DNA of 64,000 bases from Pseudomonas migulae (GTDB taxonomy: Bacteria; Pseudomonadota; Gammaproteobacteria; Pseudomonadales; Pseudomonadaceae): the NCBI RefSeq assembly GCF_024169315.1, contig NZ_JALJWR010000001.1, positions 1,137,501-1,201,500 of the forward strand, written 5' to 3'. This document shows, in pieces, positions 1-6,534 of this stretch. The position numbers were made by a program, and so were the translations under genes. The notes beneath the pieces are model-generated. The model made no database searches. It was not told the DNA's origin and saw nothing but the letters and a program-made list of their open reading frames with translations. Each line of letters starts with the position of its first letter. Positions within the stretch are counted from its first letter, which is position 1.

Positions 1-65
1 CGTCGATGCTAGCCTTGCGCGAAATGGCCCACAAGCACCTGGCCCCGGCAGGAGTCACTGCGTGA
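1..65 (+). CDS. 3' end of an unidentified gene (partial)
   Basis: An open frame enters from the left edge and reads SMLALREMAHKHLAPAGVTA before a TGA stop. The stop overlaps the GTG start of the next gene by four bases, which suggests translational coupling in one operon. Too little is visible to name the family. Confidence 0.5.
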   Translation, partial: SMLALREMAHKHLAPAGVTA

Positions 66-1149
66 GTCGAACCGTCACGTTTCGCCGTGTCGTGCTATTG
101 GTGATCGTTGCCATCGCCGCCTTTCTGCTGCTGATGCCGACCAAGGTGCAACCGGTGGCCTGGACGCCGCCACCGGCGCCCTCACTCACCAGTGGGCCCT
201 ACGCCGACAATCAGCGACTCAAAGGCGTGGAGCGTGTGGGCGCCGACGATATCGACGGGCCGGAAGCCTTGCTGCTGGAGGACAACGTGCTCATCACCGG
301 CCTGCATGACGGTCGGTTGATTCGCACCAGCCTCGACGGCAAGGTCACCAAAGTGCTGGCCGACACCGGCGGCCGGCCGTTGGGTCTGGCGCGGCATCCC
401 AATGGTTTGCTGGTGATCGCTGACGGGGTCAAGGGCTTGCTGTCGCTGGACGCTCAGGGGCGGTTGATTGCGTTGACCACGGCGGCGAATGGCGTGGACT
501 TCGGGTTCACCGACGACGTGGCCATCGACAAGTCCGGGCATTACGCCTATTTCACCGATGCTTCCAGCCGCTTCGGGTACGGCCACGACGGCGAGGCGAT
601 CATCGAGCACGGCGGTGATGGTCGCTTGCTGCGCTATGACTTTCAGACAGGTAAAACGGCGGTCCTCCTGGATAAACTGGAGTTTGCCAACGGCGTGACC
701 CTGGGACGGGACGAGGCGTTTGTACTGGTCAACGAAACCGGCGCCTATCGCATCAGTCGCTACTGGCTGAGCGGTCCGAAGGCCGGTACCCACGATCTGT
801 TCATCGACAACTTGCCGGGGCTGCCGGACAACCTCGCGTTCAATGGCCGGGACCGTTTCTGGGTGGCGCTGTATGCCCCCCGCAACGCACTGCTCGACGC
901 CACGGCCGCGCATCCCTTCGTGCGCAAGATGATCGTGCGGGCGATGGCCGTTCTGCCCAAACCGGTGGAGAAACGCGGGTTCGCCTTGGGGCTGGATCTC
1001 GAGGGCAGGTGATCGCCAATCTGCAGGACGGCAGCAGCGACAATTACTCGCCGATCACCACGGTGAGAGAGTATGGGGAGTGGTTGTATTTCGGGTCGTT
1101 GAAGGCGACGCATATGGCGCGGTTGCCGTTAAGCAAGGCATTGCAGTAA
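62..1149 (+). pseudogene. SMP-30/strictosidine synthase-like sugar-lactone esterase family protein, frameshifted
   Basis: The protein starts with an N-terminal membrane anchor or signal (residues about 9-24, VVLLVIVAIAAFLLL) followed by a six-bladed beta-propeller of the SMP-30/gluconolactonase/strictosidine-synthase type, with blade motifs such as GLARHPNGLLVIAD and ANGVTLGRDEAFVLVNET. The first frame stops at 1010-1012. The next frame continues without a gap (QVIANLQDG...YSPITTVREYGEWLYFGSL) to a TAA at 1147-1149, which is the usual C-terminal blade of this family. Full length would be about 362 residues; one base, probably a C in GGC(C)AG near 1006, is missing. The start is GTG, overlapping the previous stop. 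Substrate unknown. A sequencing error cannot be excluded. Confidence 0.75.
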
Positions 1150-1151
1150 AC

Positions 1152-1242
1152 CTGTGGGAGCGGGCTTGCTCGCGAAAGCGGTGTGTCAGTCAATACATGT
1201 GTCGAATGACACACCGCTTTCGCGAGCAAGCCCGCTCCCACA
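1152..1242. repeat. REPIN: two inverted REP units
   Basis: Two perfect 36-base inverted arms (1153-1188 and 1207-1242) begin with TGTGGGAGCGGGCTTGC and end with its complement, with an 18-base spacer. This matches the Pseudomonas REP doublet organisation. It sits just after a gene stop. Confidence 0.9.
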
Positions 1243-1263
1243 TTTGATCTGCGTCAGGCTCGA

Positions 1264-1506
1264 CTAACGGGGATCCATCTCGCCATCGCGAACAGCGTTA
1301 TCGGTTTCTTCCCGCACACGCTCCGGATCAAGGTCGGTGCCATCGTCCTGGTCCATCGGGATGGCGCCTTCGTTGTTCGGCAGCTCGTCGATGCCCGGTT
1401 CGTCTTCCGGGTTGACGGTGGTGCGCCCGGGGCTCAATGGCTCGGGACGGGTGGGGATAGGGTCGTAGCCGCCCTGCTCTTCGCTGGGAAATTTGGGATC
1501 AGTCAT
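1264..1506 (-). CDS. small acidic, probably disordered conserved protein
   Basis: 80 residues, rich in Asp, Glu, Pro and Gly, with no hydrophobic segment and no recognisable domain (MTDPKFPSEEQGGYDPIPTR at the N-terminus). The composition suggests an intrinsically disordered protein. A GAGGTGCCCC ribosome-binding stretch precedes the ATG. Upstream on the same strand, GGAAC (1575-1571) and TCGAA (1551-1547) resemble an extracytoplasmic-stress (AlgU-type) promoter. No function can be assigned. It resembles in composition the small protein at 2652-2837. Confidence 0.7.
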   Translation of the reverse strand: MTDPKFPSEEQGGYDPIPTRPEPLSPGRTTVNPEDEPGIDELPNNEGAIPMDQDDGTDLDPERVREETDNAVRDGEMDPR

Positions 1507-1615
1507 GGGGCACCTCGCATGGAGCCGTAAAGTCGGACTCTGATCATTCGAGGTGCCGGGATTTATCGCCGTTCCAATTTTTCAGCCACCGGTCGTCGGT
1601 GGCTGGAGCGACATG

Positions 1616-1855
1616 TCAGGATGACTGGAGTTGTTGGACGATCTTGTCCTTGACCTGCAGGCGCTTCTCCTTGAGCTTCTTCAGTGCGTCATCACTGGGC
1701 GCATCCGATTGGGCGGTTTCAGCCTTTACCACCTCGGCGTCCGCCTGCGAATACTTGTTGATCAGTGAATCCAGTAACGGATCCTTGGTGCGTTTTTGCT
1801 GGATATCTTCCTTTGAAAAATTCAAGTCCTTATAAAGGTCGTGTGGCACCGGCAT
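1616..1855 (-). CDS. YdcH/DUF465-like small coiled-coil protein
   Basis: 79 residues starting MPVPHDLYKDLNFSKEDIQQ. I chose this ATG because GGAGGTG lies six bases upstream. The C-terminal half (DDALKKLKEKRLQVKDKIVQQL) is a basic amphipathic helix of the YdcH/DUF465 type; it pairs with a predicted helix around residues 20-45. Function unknown in the family. A good ECF-type promoter (GAACC, 16 bases, TCTGA) lies at 1937-1912 on this strand, pointing to envelope or osmotic stress control. Confidence 0.75.
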   Translation of the reverse strand: MPVPHDLYKDLNFSKEDIQQKRTKDPLLDSLINKYSQADAEVVKAETAQSDAPSDDALKKLKEKRLQVKDKIVQQLQSS

Positions 1856-1911
1856 GGAACACCTCCGTTGGTTGATCGGTGGCAAACGCGATCGATTGCG
1901 TTCGCCAACTA

Positions 1912-1937
1912 TCAGAATGGCCTCGGTCTGCAGGTTC
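1912..1937 (-). promoter_or_regulatory. candidate AlgU (ECF sigma) promoter for the YdcH-like gene
   Basis: On the minus strand GAACC (1937-1933) and TCTGA (1916-1912) are separated by 16 bases, matching the known AlgU/sigma-E pattern. The predicted transcript start is about 50 bases before the ATG at 1855. Assignment is by motif only. Confidence 0.5.
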
Positions 1938-2071
1938 TGTCGACCGCCTATCAGACCAGCGGTGTCCGTTCGTCGTCCTGTTGCAAACCTGATTAAACCT
2001 TCGCCCGTCCGTCGGCCTCCACAGATTAACGATCACCTGATCGCCCATGAAAACCTGTGTGGAGAAAACCA

Positions 2072-2593
2072 ATGGACGGATTCAACCTGCGCCACCTCAC
2101 TTTGGCCGTAGCCCTGAGCACCAGCATGGGCGCGGCGTTCGCGGCCACTTCCAATGACTTCGTCGACAAGGCGGCCGCTGGCGGTATCGCCGAAATCGAA
2201 ACCAGCCGGCTCGCCCTGGAAAAAAGTGCCTCGGCCGACGTCAAGGAATTCGCCAACATGATGATCACCGATCATTCCAAGGCGAACGATGAACTGGCGA
2301 CCATCGCGAAGAAAAACGACATCGAAGTGCCGGACACGACGACATTGGTGAAACAGGCCAAGGAGAAGATCCTCGACATGCGTGACGAATCGTTCGATGC
2401 CGCGTACGCCAACAATCAGGTCAAGGCGCACGAAGAAACCATCGAACTGTTCAAGAAAGAAGCCAACACCGTGACCGACGACAAAGTCAAAGGCGCCACC
2501 GAACTGAAAGGTTTCGCACAAAAAATGTTGCCGGGTCTGGAAAAGCACCTGGATATGGCGAAGAAACTGCAAGCCGCCCATCCGAGCAAATAA
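2072..2593 (+). CDS. DUF4142 domain exported protein
   Basis: 173 residues. An N-terminal signal peptide (LTLAVALSTSMGAAFA, cleavage after AFA) is followed by a DUF4142 ferritin-like four-helix domain: NDFVDKAAAGGIAEIETSRLA, then KEFANMMITDHSKANDEL and a C-terminal helix ending KMLPGLEKHLDMAKKL. Such proteins are periplasmic and often stress-induced in Pseudomonas; biochemical role unknown. I chose the ATG at 2072 over the in-frame one at 2057 because GGAG precedes it at suitable spacing. A strong terminator follows directly. Confidence 0.88.
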   Translation: MDGFNLRHLTLAVALSTSMGAAFAATSNDFVDKAAAGGIAEIETSRLALEKSASADVKEFANMMITDHSKANDELATIAKKNDIEVPDTTTLVKQAKEKILDMRDESFDAAYANNQVKAHEETIELFKKEANTVTDDKVKGATELKGFAQKMLPGLEKHLDMAKKLQAAHPSK

Positions 2594-2605
2594 CACGCGC
2601 CACAA

Positions 2606-2637
2606 CAAAAAGACCGCCTCCATGGGGCGGTCTTTTT
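2606..2637 (+). terminator. rho-independent terminator
   Basis: A stem AAAGACCGCC / GGCGGTCTTT with a short loop is followed by T5, directly after the DUF4142 stop. The A-rich 5' flank could let it also work for the minus-strand gene ending at 2652. Confidence 0.9.
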
Positions 2638-2651
2638 GTTTGCGCCGGTAA

Positions 2652-2837
2652 TTAGCCGCCGTCGGTATCAATGTCGGCGTCCGTCTCCTCGCCAGGCTTC
2701 GGGCGATCCGGATGCGGCTTGAAACCCGGACTGAATTCATTGTCGTTGTCGGTGTGGCGATTCTTCTGATCAACCGCTTTATCGGCACTTTCCGGTTCGG
2801 CGGTTTTTGCGTTCTCAAGACCCTGTTGATCGTTCAT
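2652..2837 (-). CDS. small acidic disordered hypothetical protein
   Basis: 61 residues (MNDQQGLENAKTAEPESADK...EETDADIDTDGG), strongly acidic, low complexity, no hydrophobic core. The ATG at 2837 is preferred over the longer frame because GAGG lies five bases before it. GGAAC (2918-2914) and TCGAA (2895-2891), 18 bases apart, form an AlgU-like promoter candidate on this strand. Function unknown; it shares its composition with the protein at 1264-1506. Confidence 0.65.
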   Translation of the reverse strand: MNDQQGLENAKTAEPESADKAVDQKNRHTDNDNEFSPGFKPHPDRPKPGEETDADIDTDGG

Positions 2838-2925
2838 ATGTACCTCGTTCGTCACGGACATTTCGCGGCTGAAACCATCGGCCTTGTGAATTCGAAGCTT
2901 TACTACAGGCAACGTTCCATCGGTG

Positions 2926-2947
2926 CGCCGGATGAAAATATCCGGCG
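2926..2947 (+). promoter_or_regulatory. perfect 8-bp hairpin in the leader of the stressosome operon
   Basis: Arms CGCCGGAT (2926-2933) and ATCCGGCG (2940-2947) enclose a six-base loop. It lies about 90 bases before the first gene of the operon, with no T-run, so it is not an ordinary terminator. It may be an operator or an mRNA structure; no promoter is obvious. Confidence 0.4.
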
Positions 2948-3039
2948 AGGGAAAACAACTATTTCAGACGAGAAATGTCACTGACTTGCACCGGTCATTT
3001 TTTAGCGAATCGGCGCTTACTTCCAGGGAGTCAAGGCAC

Positions 3040-3891
3040 ATGGCAGCACTGCAAACCACCACACTCGATGCGATGAAGAAAAACCTGACGCAACTGCTTG
3101 CCAGCTGGGCCAGCGGTCTTGAGACCAGCGGTGCTTCGCGCCATATCAAAGAACAGGATCTGAAGCAGCAGACCTCGGAATTCCTGCAGTTGATCGTCGC
3201 CGGCCTTGAGAATGGCAACGGCCAGAATGTAGCGGCGCCAGGCTGGGACGAGATTCGCCTGTTTCTTGAGAAGCTCTCCCACAGCCGTGCCCTGCTCGGC
3301 CAGGATTCGCAGCAGACCGCCAGTTTCATCTTCGCGCTGAAAGGCCCGCTGTTCGCACTGTTGCAAAATCATTACCAGGACAATCCGGCACTGTTGGCCG
3401 AACAACTCTGGGAAATCTCCGAACTGCTCGACGCACTGGGCATGCACACGATCCGCACGTTCCAGAAATCCCGCGAGGCGGTGATCAAGCGCCAGCAGGA
3501 AGAGCTGCTGGAGTTGTCGACCCCGGTGGTCAAGCTCTGGGACGGTGTACTGGCGCTGCCGATGATCGGCACCCTCGACTCGCAACGTACCCAAGTGGTG
3601 ATGGAATCACTGTTGCAGCGCATCGTCGACACCGGCTCGGAAATCGCCATCATCGACATCACCGGCGTGCCGACCGTCGACACCCTGGTCGCCCAGCACT
3701 TGCTCAAGACCGTGACCGCCATTCGCCTGATGGGCGCCGATTGCATCATCAGCGGCGTGCGGCCGCAGATCGCCCAGACCATCGTGCACCTGGGGCTGGA
3801 CCTGCAAGGCGTGGTCACCAAAGCCAATCTGGCCGATGCGCTGAAACTGGCCCTGACCCGACTGGGCCTGACCGTCAGCAAGGCGGACTGA
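3040..3891 (+). CDS. RsbR-like stressosome co-antagonist (STAS domain)
   Basis: 283 residues. The N-terminal part (about 1-160) is helical and sensor-like; the C-terminal STAS domain (about 165-280) holds IAIIDITGVPTVDTLVAQHL and the following GADCIISGVRPQIAQT, as in RsbR proteins, where threonines in this region are phosphorylated by RsbT. The ATG at 3040 is chosen over an upstream in-frame ATG at 2923 because GGGAG lies upstream and STAS homologues begin near here. The next gene, encoding an RsbS-like protein, starts four bases after the stop. Together with RsbS it would form the scaffold that sequesters RsbT. The signal it senses cannot be read from the sequence. Confidence 0.88.
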   Translation: MAALQTTTLDAMKKNLTQLLASWASGLETSGASRHIKEQDLKQQTSEFLQLIVAGLENGNGQNVAAPGWDEIRLFLEKLSHSRALLGQDSQQTASFIFALKGPLFALLQNHYQDNPALLAEQLWEISELLDALGMHTIRTFQKSREAVIKRQQEELLELSTPVVKLWDGVLALPMIGTLDSQRTQVVMESLLQRIVDTGSEIAIIDITGVPTVDTLVAQHLLKTVTAIRLMGADCIISGVRPQIAQTIVHLGLDLQGVVTKANLADALKLALTRLGLTVSKAD

Positions 3892-3895
3892 GCCG

Positions 3896-4258
3896 ATGGA
3901 GCGTATTCCGATTTTGCAGATGGGCAACTTCCTGCTGGTGACCATCCAGGTCGACATGCATGACCAGTTGGCCCTGACGCTTCAGGATGATTTGTCCGAG
4001 CGCATCAGCCGGACATCCGCCCGGGGCGTGTTGATCGATATTTCTGCGCTGGACATGGTCGACTCGTTCATCGGCCGGATGATCGGCACCATTTCCGGGT
4101 TGTCGAAAATCATGGATGCCCAGACCGTGCTGGTCGGCATGCAGCCTGCGGTCGCCATCACCCTGGTTGAGCTCGGCCTGACCTTGCCCGGCGTTTGCAC
4201 CGCGTTGAATGTCGAGCGCGGGATGAAACTGCTTCAGGATCGAGTACGCGAGCAATGA
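3896..4258 (+). CDS. RsbS-like STAS-domain antagonist
   Basis: 120 residues forming a single STAS domain (MERIPILQMGNFLLVTIQVD...). The segment ALDMVDSFIGRMIGT contains the serine that is phosphorylated in RsbS, with the family DSF-type context. In the known module unphosphorylated RsbS holds the RsbT kinase in the stressosome. The stop codon overlaps the start of the RsbT-like gene (ATGA), as expected for proteins that need fixed stoichiometry. Confidence 0.9.
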   Translation: MERIPILQMGNFLLVTIQVDMHDQLALTLQDDLSERISRTSARGVLIDISALDMVDSFIGRMIGTISGLSKIMDAQTVLVGMQPAVAITLVELGLTLPGVCTALNVERGMKLLQDRVREQ

Positions 4259-4659
4259 CCGTGCGCAGTAGCGGCACTCATCCGATCAACATCGAGCAAG
4301 ACGTCGTGCTGGCCCGACAGTTGGCGCGCAAGCTGGCCACCGAATGCGGCATGCGCCTGATCGACCTGACCAAACTGGTGACCGCCGTCAGCGAGCTGGC
4401 GCGCAACACCATGGTGTATGGCGGTGGCGGTGACATGGACTGGCAGATTCTCGACGAAAACGCGCGCACCGGTTTGCGCCTGGTCTTTCGTGACGAAGGC
4501 CCGGGCATCCCCGACATCAAGCTGGCAATGACTGACGGCTGGACCTCCGGCAGTGGCCTGGGGCTGGGCCTGACCGGCGCCAAGCGGCTGGTGGAAGAGT
4601 TCGAGCTCGACACCGCGCCCGGCAAGGGCACTCGCATAACGATTACCCGATGGACATGA
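4255..4659 (+). CDS. RsbT-like serine/threonine kinase (GHKL ATPase)
   Basis: 134 residues starting at the ATG that overlaps the RsbS-like stop. GHKL motifs are clear: N box SELARNTMVYGGGG, G1 box DEGPGIPD, and G2 box SGLGLGLTGAKRLVEEF, ending GKGTRITI. This is the RsbT layout, a kinase that phosphorylates STAS partners and, when released, activates a downstream output protein. No sigma-B exists in pseudomonads, so the output is probably another protein of this operon, such as the SpoIIE-type phosphatase that follows. Confidence 0.9.
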   Translation: MTVRSSGTHPINIEQDVVLARQLARKLATECGMRLIDLTKLVTAVSELARNTMVYGGGGDMDWQILDENARTGLRLVFRDEGPGIPDIKLAMTDGWTSGSGLGLGLTGAKRLVEEFELDTAPGKGTRITITRWT

Positions 4660-5666
4660 ACATCGGCGGTTCGATGACGCAAGTATTAATCATCGAAGAC
4701 AGCAGCCAGGTCGGCCACGCACGCCGCAGCGCCCAGCGGCTCGCCGAAATAAACGGCTTTGACGCCACGGATGCCGGGCGTGTGGCGCTGGTGGCCACGG
4801 AGCTTGCCAGCAACATTCTCAAGCACGCCACCCGAGGCGAACTGCACCTGAGGGTGGTGCCACGACTGTCAGGTGCGGGGATCGAAATACTCGCCATCGA
4901 CCGCGCCAGTGGCTTTGATTTGCAGGCTTGCCTGGCCGACGGGTTTTCCACCCACGGTACCCAGGGCATCGGGCTTGGCGCGGTGTCGCGCCAGACCGAC
5001 GTTTTCGATACCTATGCCGACGCGCGCGGGGCTGTGCTGATGACGCGGTTTTACCCGCGCGGCGACAAGGCGCCGGACCGGCGCATCGGCGTCAGCCAGC
5101 ATTCGTTGCACGACGATCCGGCCTGCGGCGATGTCTGGCACCTGGCCTTCGACGGGGCGCGCATCAGTGCGCTGGTGATCGACGGCCTGGGGCATGGCGA
5201 AGAAGCCGAACGTGCCGCCCGCGCCGGCGAACACACCTTTGCCCGGTCGCCGTTCGATTCCCCGGTGCTGTTGCTCGAAGACATCCACATCGCCATGACC
5301 GGCACCCGTGGCGGCGCGCTGGCCATCGCTCAGTTCGATGGCGAGGCCAATGCGCTGAGATTCGTCGGTATCGGCAACATCGGCGCCTGCCTGATCGCTG
5401 CCGACCAATCCCGTGGCCTGGCCTCCCACCCCGGCATCGTCGGTGGGCAATACCGGAAAGCACAACCCTTTGACTATGCTCACGTGAACGGACATTTGTT
5501 GATCATGTACAGCGACGGTCTGCAATCCCGCTGGAACCTGCAGGATTACCCCGGCCTGGTGCACCGCCATCCCGCCGTGATTGCCGCCATTCTGCACCGT
5601 GATTTCTGCCGTGGACGGGACGATGTCACGGTGTTGGTCATTGCTCTGGAGACAGCCCATGGCTGA
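4656..5666 (+). CDS. fused RsbT/RsbW-like ATPase and SpoIIE-type phosphatase
   Basis: About 336 residues with two domains. The N-terminal GHKL ATPase (about 1-135) has ELASNILKHATRGEL and GTQGIGLGAVSR; the C-terminal PP2C/SpoIIE phosphatase (about 145-335) has ALVIDGLGHGEEAERAA and MYSDGLQSRW plus a final RDDVTVLVI motif that supplies metal-binding aspartates. This corresponds to RsbX-type feedback phosphatases of stressosome modules. Three in-frame starts exist (4650, 4656, 4674); 4656 gives an ATGA overlap with the kinase gene and is chosen, without strong ribosome-binding support for any. The stop overlaps the next start. Confidence 0.85.
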   Translation: MNIGGSMTQVLIIEDSSQVGHARRSAQRLAEINGFDATDAGRVALVATELASNILKHATRGELHLRVVPRLSGAGIEILAIDRASGFDLQACLADGFSTHGTQGIGLGAVSRQTDVFDTYADARGAVLMTRFYPRGDKAPDRRIGVSQHSLHDDPACGDVWHLAFDGARISALVIDGLGHGEEAERAARAGEHTFARSPFDSPVLLLEDIHIAMTGTRGGALAIAQFDGEANALRFVGIGNIGACLIAADQSRGLASHPGIVGGQYRKAQPFDYAHVNGHLLIMYSDGLQSRWNLQDYPGLVHRHPAVIAAILHRDFCRGRDDVTVLVIALETAHG

Positions 5667-6534
5667 GACACCCCTGAGTCAGATCGACGAACAAGCCGCG
5701 CTGATCGCGCAATTGCAAGGCGAAGCCAATGCCCTGCGCGAAGAGCTGGACGAGACCAACCAGGGTGTTCTGGCGCTGTACGCCGAGCTCGACACCCAGG
5801 CTGAACAGTTGCGCCAGGCCTCGGACCTGAAAAGCCGTTTCCTGTCGTACATGAGCCACGAGTTCCGCACGCCGCTGGGCTCGATCCTGAGCATCGCCAG
5901 CCTCCTGACCGACGAACTCGACGGACCGTTGAGCGTGGAACAGCACAAGCAGGTAGCGTTCGTCAGCAACGCTGCCCGTGAACTGAGCGACATGGTCGAC
6001 GACCTGCTGGACCTGGCGAAAATCGAAGCCGGGCGCATCACCATATCCCCGGCCTGGTTCGACATGTTCGACCTGTTTGCCGCGCTGCGCGGCATGTTCC
6101 GCCCGATTGTCGACGCCAGCACCGTGGACCTGATTTTTGAAGAACCCGTCGGCCTCCCACGGCTTTATACCGACGACAAGAAGCTCGCGCAGATCCTGCG
6201 CAACTTCATTTCCAACGCGTTGAAGTTCACCACACGCGGCGAAATCCGCGTTTCGGCGCAGCTGGAGGGCAGTGACCAGGTTCGCTTCGCCGTGACCGAT
6301 ACCGGAATAGGTATCGCCGCGCAGCTGCATGGCGCATTGTTCGAGGACTTTTCCCAGGTCGACTCGCCCCTGCAAAAACGCTTGCGCGGGACAGGTCTGG
6401 GTCTCTCCTTGTGCAAACGCTTCGCAGCACTGCTGGGAGGTGACGTCGGGGTCGAGAGTACACCGGGGGTCGGTTCGACCTTCTTTGTGATCATCCCGCT
6501 GGCCATCGCCATGGAACCCGCCGATGAAACGTGA
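5659..6534 (+). CDS. cytoplasmic sensor histidine kinase
   Basis: 291 residues starting at an ATG preceded by GGAGAC and overlapping the previous stop. An N-terminal coiled coil (about residues 8-50, QLQGEANALREELDETNQ) leads into a HisKA domain with the phosphoacceptor motif SHEFRTPLGSI and a HATPase domain with NFISNALKFT, TDTGIGIA and RGTGLGLSLCKR. It has no transmembrane segment, so input probably comes from cytoplasmic partners such as the stressosome proteins. The next gene overlaps it by 11 bases and starts with a receiver domain, its likely partner. Confidence 0.9.
   Translation: MAETPLSQIDEQAALIAQLQGEANALREELDETNQGVLALYAELDTQAEQLRQASDLKSRFLSYMSHEFRTPLGSILSIASLLTDELDGPLSVEQHKQVAFVSNAARELSDMVDDLLDLAKIEAGRITISPAWFDMFDLFAALRGMFRPIVDASTVDLIFEEPVGLPRLYTDDKKLAQILRNFISNALKFTTRGEIRVSAQLEGSDQVRFAVTDTGIGIAAQLHGALFEDFSQVDSPLQKRLRGTGLGLSLCKRFAALLGGDVGVESTPGVGSTFFVIIPLAIAMEPADET

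Noticed and set aside
1001..1012. Programmed frameshift in the beta-propeller gene
   Set aside because: No slippery heptamer, pseudoknot or upstream Shine-Dalgarno stimulator is visible, and the family is not known for recoding.
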